A DNA stretch of 6,369 nucleotides from an uncultured Ruminococcus sp. GTDB taxonomy: Bacteria; Bacillota; Clostridia; Oscillospirales; Acutalibacteraceae. A program made the translations under genes and the position numbers. Below are positions 1 through 5,216 of this stretch, one piece after another. The stretch is from positions 1 through 6,369 of the forward strand of contig CACYDD010000028.1 of assembly GCA_902773065.1 (NCBI GenBank). Direction: 5' to 3'. The notes beneath the pieces were generated by a model, which had not been told where the DNA came from, searched no databases, and saw nothing but the letters and a program-made list of their open reading frames with translations. Positions within the stretch are counted from its first letter, which is position 1. Each line of letters begins with the position of its first letter.

Positions 1-509
1 AAAATTGCTTTTTATCATGTCGATTTGAACTATATTGATTATCTAAAAAATACGAAACAAAGCGGAGAGGCTTTACAAGAGTGCCGAATGTGCAGTACCA
101 AAGCGGAAATACCAAGTTTTTTTATGGTACGGTTCTGACAATAGAGGGAATGAATTATTTTGTTCCTATATCATCAAAGATACACAACAGACAGGATGAT
201 ATTATTAACACGAATGACAAATTTAAAAGTAAAAGCGGTACACTAAGATTTATGTATATGCTTCCAATTCCAAAGAAGTGTCTTTCTTTTCTTGATTTAT
301 CACAGGTTCAGAATTATACTCAAAAAGAACGAATCAGAAAGGAATTAGCCTTCTGTAGAAGAAATAAGGATAAAATTGAAAAACAGGCAAAACATACTTA
401 TGAAAGAATTGCTAATAGAATTAATGATGATTTAGTACGCAGCAGTTGTGATTTTAAGCTTCTTGAAAAAGCTTACAGAGAATATTGCGAAATGTTCGGA
501 ATCAAATGA
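1..509 (+). pseudogene. ToxN/AbiQ-family type III toxin, 5'-partial and frameshifted
   Basis: This is an endoribonuclease toxin of the ToxN/AbiQ family. In that family the protein is neutralised by a repeated RNA antitoxin encoded just upstream, and many members act in phage defence. The N-terminus reads in frame 1 (FYHVDLNYIDYLK, from base 10), while the body reads in frame 3 (RVPNVQY, FYGTVLTIEGMNYFVPISSK, then MLPIPKK, RRNKDKIEKQAKHTYER and CDFKLLEKAYREY, stop at 507-509). The PISSK segment matches the P-[LI]-[ST]-S region where family active-site residues lie. The frames switch around the A6 run at 45-50. Adding one A gives a continuous protein of about 170 residues, the usual family size. 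As read, only an N-truncated 142-residue product from GTG at 81 is possible, with no SD site near it. The true start and the antitoxin lie left of the window. The gene is A/T-rich compared with its neighbours, suggesting transfer. The family call rests on remembered family motifs. The break could be real decay, slippage-based switching or a sequencing error. Confidence 0.8.
45..50 (+). other. A6 homopolymer at the toxin frameshift
   Basis: Six consecutive A residues follow the codons for IDYL. With six A the frame-1 reading ends at a TGA near 136. With seven A the reading becomes YLKKYETKRRGFTRVPNVQY, which joins the conserved N-terminus to the conserved body. Homopolymer runs are common sites of replication slippage, of ribosomal or polymerase slippage, and of sequencing indels, so this is the most economical position for the lesion. 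The exact site within about 45-80 is inferred. Confidence 0.65.
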
Positions 510-551
510 TAACTGAATTTTACAAATTATATGGCTGTGAGTTTAAAAACA

Positions 552-579
552 GCTGTCAAGAAACAGTGTAATTGACAGC
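552..579. repeat. 8-base inverted repeat downstream of the toxin
   Basis: GCTGTCAA (552-559) and TTGACAGC (572-579) are perfect inverted copies separated by 12 bases. No T-run follows the second arm, so it is not a standard intrinsic terminator. It could be an operator half-site pair or a weak hairpin in the toxin mRNA 3' end. The right arm also contains TTGACA, but no good -10 box lies 16-18 bases further on. Confidence 0.4.
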
Positions 580-672
580 ACTGACACCGTGGAAAATGTG
601 AAAAAAGTTAGTGTGAAATAATTCTGGGACTTTATGACGCGGCAATAAATGACATTTTACAATGAACCTTAG

Positions 673-692
673 AGCGAAATTGGGACCGGCGG
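673..692. repeat. GC-rich intergenic motif, copy 1
   Basis: The sequence GCGAAATTGGGACCGGCGGC resembles a second stretch about 112 bases downstream (785-803). The two agree at about 16 of 19 aligned positions, with one base inserted here. Copy 1 includes TTGGGA at 680-685, which sits 17 bases before TAAAAT at 703-708 and therefore could also be a promoter. The repeat relation is by eye, and chance similarity is not excluded. Confidence 0.35.
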
Positions 693-708
693 CTTCTTAG
701 TGTAAAAT
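680..708 (+). promoter_or_regulatory. Possible distal sigma-A promoter upstream of yebC
   Basis: TTGGGA (680-685) is followed after 17 bases by TAAAAT (703-708). Both boxes are near consensus with ideal spacing. A transcript starting near 715 would carry a leader of about 160 bases into yebC. It is weaker than the proximal promoter at 813-841 and may be inactive. Confidence 0.4.
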
Positions 709-784
709 TATAGTTGGCAATGAAATTGAAGCGCGGCGATAAATTCATCTTTCGTTTTCAGAGCGACCGAAGGGTAGCGACTGC

Positions 785-803
785 GCGAATTGACACCGAC
801 GGC
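785..803. repeat. GC-rich intergenic motif, copy 2
   Basis: GCGAATTGACACCGACGGC is the diverged second copy of the motif at 673-692. It contains a perfect TTGACA (790-795). The only -10 candidate at the right distance is the mediocre TTGAAT at 813-818, which itself serves better as the -35 of the next promoter. The following bases (ACGCCGGGC) add a small GC-rich partial palindrome. Confidence 0.35.
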
Positions 804-812
804 ACGCCGGGC

Positions 813-841
813 TTGAATATTGTGTTGATTTGTGTTAAAAT
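813..841 (+). promoter_or_regulatory. Sigma-A promoter of yebC
   Basis: TTGAAT (813-818) is separated by exactly 17 bases from TAAAAT (836-841). TG at 833-834 in the extended -10 position (TGnTAAAAT) strengthens it. The predicted start is near 848, giving a leader of under 30 bases with the SD site AGGAGG at 860-865. It is the nearest and best promoter candidate for the yebC-family gene. Confidence 0.7.
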
Positions 842-859
842 GGTAACGATACTAATGAT

Positions 860-865
860 AGGAGG
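860..865 (+). promoter_or_regulatory. Shine-Dalgarno site of yebC
   Basis: AGGAGG, a full match to the anti-SD core, ends 9 bases before the ATG at 875. This supports that start, and the encoded N-terminus (MSGHSKW) is the canonical family start. Confidence 0.85.
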
Positions 866-874
866 AAGTTTTGT

Positions 875-1612
875 ATGTCAGGACATTCAAAATGGAGTAC
901 AATAAAAAGAAAAAAGGAAAAGACAGACGGTGCAAGAGCAAAGGTGTTTACGAAAATCGGCCGTGAGCTTGCTGTGGCAGTACGTGAGGGCGGCGGAGCT
1001 GACCCGGCTTCAAACTCAAAACTCAGAGAGTGTATTGCAAAGGCAAAGGCAAATAACGTACCGAACGAAAATATCGAGCGTATTATCAAAAAGGCAGCAG
1101 GCAGTGCTGACGGTGATAATTACGAAAACATTACTTACGAAGGCTATGGCCCTTGTGGTATTGCAGTGATCGTTGAAACACTGACCGATAACCGCAACCG
1201 TACAGCAGGCGATATCCGTCACTATTTTGATAAATTCGGCGGTAACATGGGTACACAGGGCTGTGTGTCCTTTATGTTCAGCAGCAAGGGACTTCTCGTG
1301 ATCGAGAAAGAAGATAACGACGAAGATCAGGTGATGGAGGATGCACTTGAAGCAGGTGCAGCTGATTTTAATTCCGACAGCGATGATGTTTATGAGATCT
1401 ATACCGAGCCGGAGGATTTCGGTGCGGTGATGGAGGCACTTTCCGCAAAGGGTTATGAATTTGTTTCGGCGGATGTTTCGATGATCCCTTCTACCTACAC
1501 GAAAATCGAGGACGAGGAAGCAGTGGTAAAAATGCAGAAGCTCCTTGATATCCTTGAAGATAACGATGATGTCCAGAATGTATACCATAACTGGGATATG
1601 CCTGAGGAATAA
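875..1612 (+). CDS. yebC: YebC/PmpR (TACO1) family regulatory protein
   Basis: This is a 245-residue cytoplasmic protein of the YebC/PmpR/TACO1 family. Members were first described as transcriptional regulators; more recent work links bacterial homologues to translation, helping ribosomes through difficult stretches such as polyproline. The family signature starts at residue 1 (MSGHSKWSTIKRKKEKTDGA) and continues with FTKIGRELAVAVREGG, NVPNENIERIIKKA, YEGYGPCGIAVIVETLTDN and FGGNMGTQGCVSFMF. The C-terminal part has the usual acidic segment and ends DVQNVYHNWDMPEE. The length is normal for the family (about 240-250) and no key segment is missing. It has its own promoter and terminator, so it looks monocistronic; the ruvC neighbourhood familiar from proteobacteria is absent. 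Family assignment is very secure, but the exact molecular role in this organism (transcription versus translation) cannot be told from sequence. Confidence 0.96.
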   Translation: MSGHSKWSTIKRKKEKTDGARAKVFTKIGRELAVAVREGGGADPASNSKLRECIAKAKANNVPNENIERIIKKAAGSADGDNYENITYEGYGPCGIAVIVETLTDNRNRTAGDIRHYFDKFGGNMGTQGCVSFMFSSKGLLVIEKEDNDEDQVMEDALEAGAADFNSDSDDVYEIYTEPEDFGAVMEALSAKGYEFVSADVSMIPSTYTKIEDEEAVVKMQKLLDILEDNDDVQNVYHNWDMPEE

Positions 1613-1614
1613 AC

Positions 1615-1641
1615 AAAAAGCCGCTGAACAAGCGGCTTTTT
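1615..1641 (+). terminator. Rho-independent terminator after yebC
   Basis: A perfect 11-base-pair stem, AAAAAGCCGCT (1615-1625) with AGCGGCTTTTT (1631-1641), encloses the loop GAACA and ends in five T. It begins three bases after the yebC stop. Being A-run/T-run symmetric it could also act on the opposite strand. Confidence 0.93.
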
Positions 1642-1665
1642 AAGTAACGATGGGGATGAATGGGT

Positions 1666-1674
1666 GAAAGGGTG
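1666..1674 (+). promoter_or_regulatory. Shine-Dalgarno site of the membrane protein
   Basis: GAAAGGGTG ends 5 bases before the ATG at 1680. The same nine bases precede the Ca2+ ATPase start (2439-2447), so this non-AGGAGG form seems acceptable in this genome. No clear promoter lies in the 38 bases after the yebC terminator, so expression may depend on read-through or on a promoter overlapping the terminator. Confidence 0.6.
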
Positions 1675-1679
1675 ATGGA

Positions 1680-2258
1680 ATGAAAAAACTGATAAAAATT
1701 CTGAAATGGATCATCCCGGTCAGTCTGGTTCTGACAGTGATTTCGGCGGCACTGCTGTTTTTCCTGCCGGATGCGTATCCGAATATCGTTCAGGGATCAA
1801 ACGGTTTCGGACCTTTTGATTTCAGGCTATCCTATTCTGCCGATGCGGTCATGACCGTGCTGTCGCATTTTGACGGTGACAAAGAAAGTGCTTATATGAC
1901 ATTTTTTGTATTTGATTACATTTTCCTTGCCTGCTATACGGTTTTCACGTTTTCCGTTCCATTGATCATTTATGCCAGGGATGACAAACATTATCTGTTG
2001 TTCAGAGCGGCAGCTTTTTCATCGGTAATGAGTATGCTGTTCAATGTACTGGAAAATATCTGTATTATGAACCTTGTAAGGATCACGCCTTTTTTTACCG
2101 ATGGAGATGTCAATCTTTCCTCGGGTCTGACAACATTGAAATGGGTATTCACAGGGATATGGCTTTTATCAACGGTGTTTCTTCTCATTGTTACTGCTGT
2201 CGATTGTGTCAGGAAAAATAAAACAAAGAATAAGAATGTTTCAAAATCTGCCGTGTGA
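1680..2258 (+). CDS. Four-helix integral membrane protein, function unknown
   Basis: This 192-residue protein is one I do not recognise. Four hydrophobic segments are visible at about 9-29, 73-98, 105-132 and 150-175. A soluble loop of about 43 residues (30-72) separates helices 1 and 2, and the C-terminal tail is very basic (RKNKTKNKNVSKS). The basic N-terminus (MKKLIKILKW) and basic tail suggest both ends face the cytoplasm, placing the 30-72 loop outside. Charged or polar residues lie inside the membrane segments: D79 in FDYIF (helix 2) and E125/N126 in NVLEN (helix 3), which may be functionally important. It lies between terminators and is not obviously in an operon with yebC (67 bases apart) or the ATPase. 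Start choice rests on the SD-like GAAAGGGTG and the absence of an earlier in-frame start. It is a real gene by length, SD, topology and following terminator; no function is proposed. Confidence 0.82.
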   Translation: MKKLIKILKWIIPVSLVLTVISAALLFFLPDAYPNIVQGSNGFGPFDFRLSYSADAVMTVLSHFDGDKESAYMTFFVFDYIFLACYTVFTFSVPLIIYARDDKHYLLFRAAAFSSVMSMLFNVLENICIMNLVRITPFFTDGDVNLSSGLTTLKWVFTGIWLLSTVFLLIVTAVDCVRKNKTKNKNVSKSAV

Positions 2259-2276
2259 TGCTGCATGGCAGGTTTT
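2243..2276 (+). terminator. Terminator overlapping the membrane-protein stop codon
   Basis: The stem pairs AAAATCTGCCGTG (2243-2255) with CATGGCAGGTTTT (2264-2276), 13 pairs including two G-U, around an 8-base loop that contains the TGA stop. T-runs follow (TTTT, then GCA and TTTTTT). The left arm is coding sequence for the final residues, so terminator and C-terminus are constrained together. Confidence 0.78.
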
Positions 2277-2281
2277 GCATT

Positions 2282-2310
2282 TTTTACGATTATTTTACGA
2301 TTATTTTACA
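2282..2310. repeat. Short A/T-rich tandem repeat
   Basis: The 11-base unit ACGATTATTTT occurs twice in tandem (about 2286-2307), preceded by a T-run and followed by a degenerate third start (ACATTATTG). It lies between the preceding terminator and the ATPase promoter, upstream of the -35 box, where A/T-rich DNA can act as an UP-like element. The origin may simply be slippage. Confidence 0.55.
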
Positions 2311-2328
2311 TTATTGCCGAGTGTTCTA

Positions 2329-2357
2329 TTGACAAAATTATAGGGAAATTTTATAAT
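2329..2357 (+). promoter_or_regulatory. Perfect-consensus sigma-A promoter of the Ca2+ ATPase
   Basis: TTGACA (2329-2334) and TATAAT (2352-2357) are both exact consensus hexamers with the ideal 17-base spacer. The predicted start is near 2364, leaving a leader of about 90 bases before the ATG at 2454. Upstream DNA is A/T-rich. By the boxes alone this should be the strongest promoter in the window. Confidence 0.9.
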
Positions 2358-2438
2358 TGTATATAAGATGCCGTCGGAAACATTGATCAGATTGGGTTTA
2401 GAGTAAATGCAATGGCGGACATTGGCAATTTATATTTT

Positions 2439-2447
2439 GAAAGGGTG
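2439..2447 (+). promoter_or_regulatory. Shine-Dalgarno site of the Ca2+ ATPase
   Basis: GAAAGGGTG ends 6 bases before the ATG at 2454, in support of that start. It is identical to the site before the gene at 1680. Confidence 0.7.
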
Positions 2448-2453
2448 CTTTAA

Positions 2454-5081
2454 ATGAAACTGAATGGTCTGTCTGAGGCCGAGGTTGAAGAAAGCCGGAA
2501 AAAATACGGCAGCAATGACCTGACGCAGATTCCTCCTGAACCGCTCTGGAAGAAATTTCTGAAGGGGTTTACCGATCCGATGATCATCATACTGCTTGTG
2601 GCACTGGCTGTACAGGTGGTTCTTTGTTTTTTAGGGGAATCGGAGTGGTATGAGCCGGTGGGGGTACTGATCGCAATTCTGATCGCCAACGGTGTATCTT
2701 CTGTCAGTCAGCATAAGCAGGAAGGCAAGGCTTCTGCACTTAAAGCAGAGGAAGAAGCCAAGGAAATGGCAAAAGTACTGCGCAGCGGTCAGCTGCAGGA
2801 AGTACATATCAGCGAAATTGTTGTCGGCGATATCCTTTATCTCCAGTCGGGTGATAAGATCGCAGCAGACGGTGAGATCGTGGAGGGAGAGATCAAAGTC
2901 GATCAGGCAGCCCTGAACGGTGAGACCGAAGAAGCTTTGAAAACACCTGCAAACGGAGAAGAATACAATGTCAAAGACCTTCTCAATAAGCATTATGCCT
3001 ACAGAGGAACAGTTGTCTGTGCTAATGAGGGCTATTTGGAAGTCAAAGTTGTAGGTGACAAGACCCTTTTCGGTGAACTGGCACTTGAAGTACAGGAAGA
3101 AACAAGAGCAACGCCGCTCCAGCTGAAACTTGGCAAGCTTGCCAAGCAGATATCCAAATTCGGTTATATCGGTGCGATCCTGATTGTTGTGGCTGTCATT
3201 GCCAAAAGACTTCTCACAGGCGATATTCCTGCCGATGCCGGTCAGTGGGTATCCATGTTTATCAATGCGATCACGGTTGCCATTACAGTTATTGTTTGTG
3301 CCGTACCGGAAGGTCTGCCAATGCTGACATCTGTATTGCTTTCGTTCCAGAGTATGAAAATGGCAAAGGATAATGTTCTTGTCAGAAATATCAATGGTCT
3401 TGAAACAGCCGGAAGTCTCAGCCTTTTGTTTACCGATAAAACAGGTACGATCACAGAAGGTAAGCTGAATGTAATGGAGATCACAACAGGCAATGTCAAA
3501 ACCTTTAAAGAGCTGGACGAAATGCCGGCGCAGCTGAAAGCGGATATCATGACCGGTATCGGTATCAATAACTCCGCTCAGGCTTCCGACGGTACAGTGA
3601 TCGGTGGTAACAGCACGGATAGAGCATTGATGGCATTTCTGATCAAGGGAAATGCTGCCGATAAGCTTCCGAAAGAGGATGTCAAGGACTTTAATCCGTT
3701 TGATTCCGCAAAGAAATTTTCAAGTGTGTCGATCTCACGTGATGATAAAACCATTACATACATCAAGGGTGCGCCCGAAAAGCTTCTGACACGCTGCACC
3801 CACTATATTGATGAGCATGGCAAGACGAAAGAACTGGTTGAGAAAAACTATCTTACCACTTATATCAACGGTCAGGCAGCACGTTCCATGCGTCTGCTGG
3901 CGGTAGCGAAAACAGAGGGCGACCCTGTTGAGGGTGAACTGACGTTGATTTGTGTATTAAGTATTCGTGATAAAGTTCGTCAGGAGGCAGCCGATGCGAT
4001 TAAGGAAGTAAAAGCAGCAGGTATTCAGGTGGTCATGATCACAGGTGACAGAAAAGAAACCGCTGTTGCAATCGCAAAGGAATCAGGACTGCTTACCTCT
4101 GATGATGAAGTCGCTCTTACTTCTGCCGAACTGGGTGACATGAGTGATGATGAAGTGAAAGAGATCCTGCCGAAGCTGAGAGTGGTTGCCCGTGCGTTGC
4201 CGATGGATAAGAGCCGTCTGGTAAGGCTTGCACAGGAGCTTGACCTGGTTGTCGGCATGACAGGTGACGGTGTCAATGACTCGCCGGCACTGAAAAAAGC
4301 CGATGTCGGCTTTGCAATGGGCAGCGGTACGGAAGTAGCAAAATCCGCAGGTGATATCACGATCCTTGACGATAACTTCCTGTCCATCAAGAAAGCAATT
4401 CTTTACGGCAGAACGATGTTCAAGACCATCAGAAAATTCCTGATTTTCCAGCTTACTGTCAATGTAGCAGCTGTGCTGATCTGCTTTATCGGTCCGCTTC
4501 TCGGAACAGGGGAGAATTACAGTATTATTCTTACGGTAGTGCAGCTTCTTGTCATTAACCTTGCAATGGATACCCTTGCAGCGGTTGCCTTCGGCAGTGA
4601 ACCGCCTTTAGAGGAATATATGAAGGAAAAGCCGATTCCCCGTACAGCAAGCATTATCAACAAGCCGATGTTGATCGAGATCCTTATTGCAGCACTGTAT
4701 ATTACTTTCATGTGCCTTGCAATTCTGTTCGTTCCTGCAATTACGAATTTGTTTGAGAATTTCCAGGATTTTGATTTCAATGTTGTTTATCACAAATCCG
4801 CATTGTTTGCAACCTTTATGATGGCGATTGCCTTCAATGGCTTCAATGCAAGAACAGAGCATATGAACATCTTCAAGGGATTGAGCAAAAATGTTAATTT
4901 CCTGCTGGTTATGTTTGGTATCCTTGTTTTGCAGTTTGTATTTGTTACATTCGGCGGAGAATTCCTCAGCGTGACTGCCCTCAGTCCGAAGGATTGGGCA
5001 CTCTGCATTTTAATTGCAGTGCTTGTTGTTCCTATCGACATTATCCGCAAACTCATTGTTGCGATTGCAAAAAAAGAGTGA
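2454..5081 (+). CDS. P-type Ca2+-transporting ATPase, PMCA-like (type IIB)
   Basis: This 875-residue inner-membrane pump most likely exports Ca2+ using ATP. Ten helices are visible: M1 43-61, M2 67-85, M3 ~236-253, M4 ~267-297, M5 ~663-685, M6 ~694-716, M7 ~738-760, M8 ~782-800, M9 ~814-834 and M10 ~848-870. The phosphorylated Asp is D328 (DKTGT). The nucleotide domain has KGAPE (438-442). The P domain has TGD (530-532) and TGDGVND (603-609, D605 and D609). The actuator loop reads NGE (155-157) instead of the usual TGE. M4 has PEGLP (285-289, E286), and M6 has N702 and D706, matching SERCA Ca2+ site II. M5 reads QLTVNVAAV (N670), where SERCA has a second acidic residue. That pattern fits PMCA-type pumps with one Ca2+ site. 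No calmodulin-binding tail is evident after M10. The gene has its own promoter and a shared terminator downstream. P-type ATPase is certain; Ca2+ as substrate is strongly supported by motifs but not proven. Confidence 0.95.
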   Translation: MKLNGLSEAEVEESRKKYGSNDLTQIPPEPLWKKFLKGFTDPMIIILLVALAVQVVLCFLGESEWYEPVGVLIAILIANGVSSVSQHKQEGKASALKAEEEAKEMAKVLRSGQLQEVHISEIVVGDILYLQSGDKIAADGEIVEGEIKVDQAALNGETEEALKTPANGEEYNVKDLLNKHYAYRGTVVCANEGYLEVKVVGDKTLFGELALEVQEETRATPLQLKLGKLAKQISKFGYIGAILIVVAVIAKRLLTGDIPADAGQWVSMFINAITVAITVIVCAVPEGLPMLTSVLLSFQSMKMAKDNVLVRNINGLETAGSLSLLFTDKTGTITEGKLNVMEITTGNVKTFKELDEMPAQLKADIMTGIGINNSAQASDGTVIGGNSTDRALMAFLIKGNAADKLPKEDVKDFNPFDSAKKFSSVSISRDDKTITYIKGAPEKLLTRCTHYIDEHGKTKELVEKNYLTTYINGQAARSMRLLAVAKTEGDPVEGELTLICVLSIRDKVRQEAADAIKEVKAAGIQVVMITGDRKETAVAIAKESGLLTSDDEVALTSAELGDMSDDEVKEILPKLRVVARALPMDKSRLVRLAQELDLVVGMTGDGVNDSPALKKADVGFAMGSGTEVAKSAGDITILDDNFLSIKKAILYGRTMFKTIRKFLIFQLTVNVAAVLICFIGPLLGTGENYSIILTVVQLLVINLAMDTLAAVAFGSEPPLEEYMKEKPIPRTASIINKPMLIEILIAALYITFMCLAILFVPAITNLFENFQDFDFNVVYHKSALFATFMMAIAFNGFNARTEHMNIFKGLSKNVNFLLVMFGILVLQFVFVTFGGEFLSVTALSPKDWALCILIAVLVVPIDIIRKLIVAIAKKE

Positions 5082-5086
5082 AAACA

Positions 5087-5121
5087 GGGGCTAGGGACTA
5101 GAGACTAGGGATTAGGGGCAG
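5087..5121. repeat. G-rich heptanucleotide tandem array
   Basis: Five consecutive 7-base units lie five bases after the ATPase stop: GGGGCTA, GGGACTA, GAGACTA, GGGATTA and GGGGCAG. The consensus is roughly GRGRYTA. The plus strand has four G-runs of three or more (5087-5090, 5094-5096, 5108-5110, 5115-5118), so a G-quadruplex with one 11-base loop is possible in DNA or in the ATPase mRNA 3' end. In kind it resembles the short tandem heptanucleotide repeats known from cyanobacterial intergenic regions. Its role here is unknown. Confidence 0.75.
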
Positions 5122-5164
5122 GAAAACCGGCTGATTTAATCGTAAACTGAAATTTTTACCAAAT

Positions 5165-5216
5165 AAAACAAACCGGAGCTCCGCACCATAAAAAGTGCAA
5201 AGCTCCGGGTTGTTTT
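5165..5216. terminator. Bidirectional terminator between convergent genes
   Basis: Outer arms AAAACAAA (5165-5172) plus CCGGAGCT (5173-5180) pair with AGCTCCGG (5201-5208) plus GTTGTTTT (5209-5216), 15 of 16 positions matched (mismatch 5172/5209). An inner GCAC (5183-5186) pairs with GTGC (5195-5198) around an A-rich loop. T-runs close it on both strands, so it serves the ATPase on the plus strand and the lipoprotein operon on the minus strand. Its right edge overlaps the lipoprotein stop codon at 5215-5217. Confidence 0.9.

Larger units (their letters stand above)
510..812. other. Intergenic region without a convincing gene
   Basis: Together with the yebC promoter that follows, this makes a 365-base gap between the toxin stop and yebC. 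No open frame here has both a plausible SD site and a recognisable protein. The left part (510-660) is A/T-rich and contains an 8-base inverted repeat. The right part (671-812) is richer in G and C, carries two diverged copies of one motif and several promoter-like boxes, and contains a direct repeat AGCGAC (two copies around 762-780). It may be the remnant of an intergenic repeat family or a regulatory leader. I recognise no RNA gene. Confidence 0.6.

Noticed and set aside
552..579. Inverted repeat as intrinsic terminator of the toxin gene
   Set aside because: The arms are only 8 bases with a 12-base loop and there is no T-run after the second arm; kept only as an inverted repeat.
572..600. 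TTGACA at 572-577 as a promoter
   Set aside because: No acceptable -10 hexamer is found 15-18 bases downstream.
510..812. Type III antitoxin RNA repeats downstream of the toxin
   Set aside because: No tandem array of 30-50 base units is present; the only repeats are two diverged short motifs, and antitoxins of this type lie upstream of the toxin.
714..905. 63-codon plus-strand ORF ahead of and overlapping yebC
   Set aside because: It starts at TTG with no SD, covers the yebC promoter and SD, overlaps yebC out of frame and has no recognisable protein feature.
1016..1588. 190-codon minus-strand ORF inside yebC
   Set aside because: It is fully antisense to a certain gene, has a Cys/His/Ile-rich composition typical of shadow frames, and lacks SD and promoter support.
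2364..2453. Riboswitch in the ATPase leader
   Set aside because: It matches no ion or metabolite riboswitch I know and pairing is limited to short stems, with no terminator or SD-sequestering hairpin.
4025..4390. Minus-strand ORFs inside the ATPase gene (this and several others)
   Set aside because: They are shadows of a long, well-supported coding region with low-complexity Ser/Thr/Arg composition and no SD.
5087..5121. CRISPR array or transposon end
   Set aside because: Units are 7 bases without spacers, and no inverted termini or transposase are nearby.
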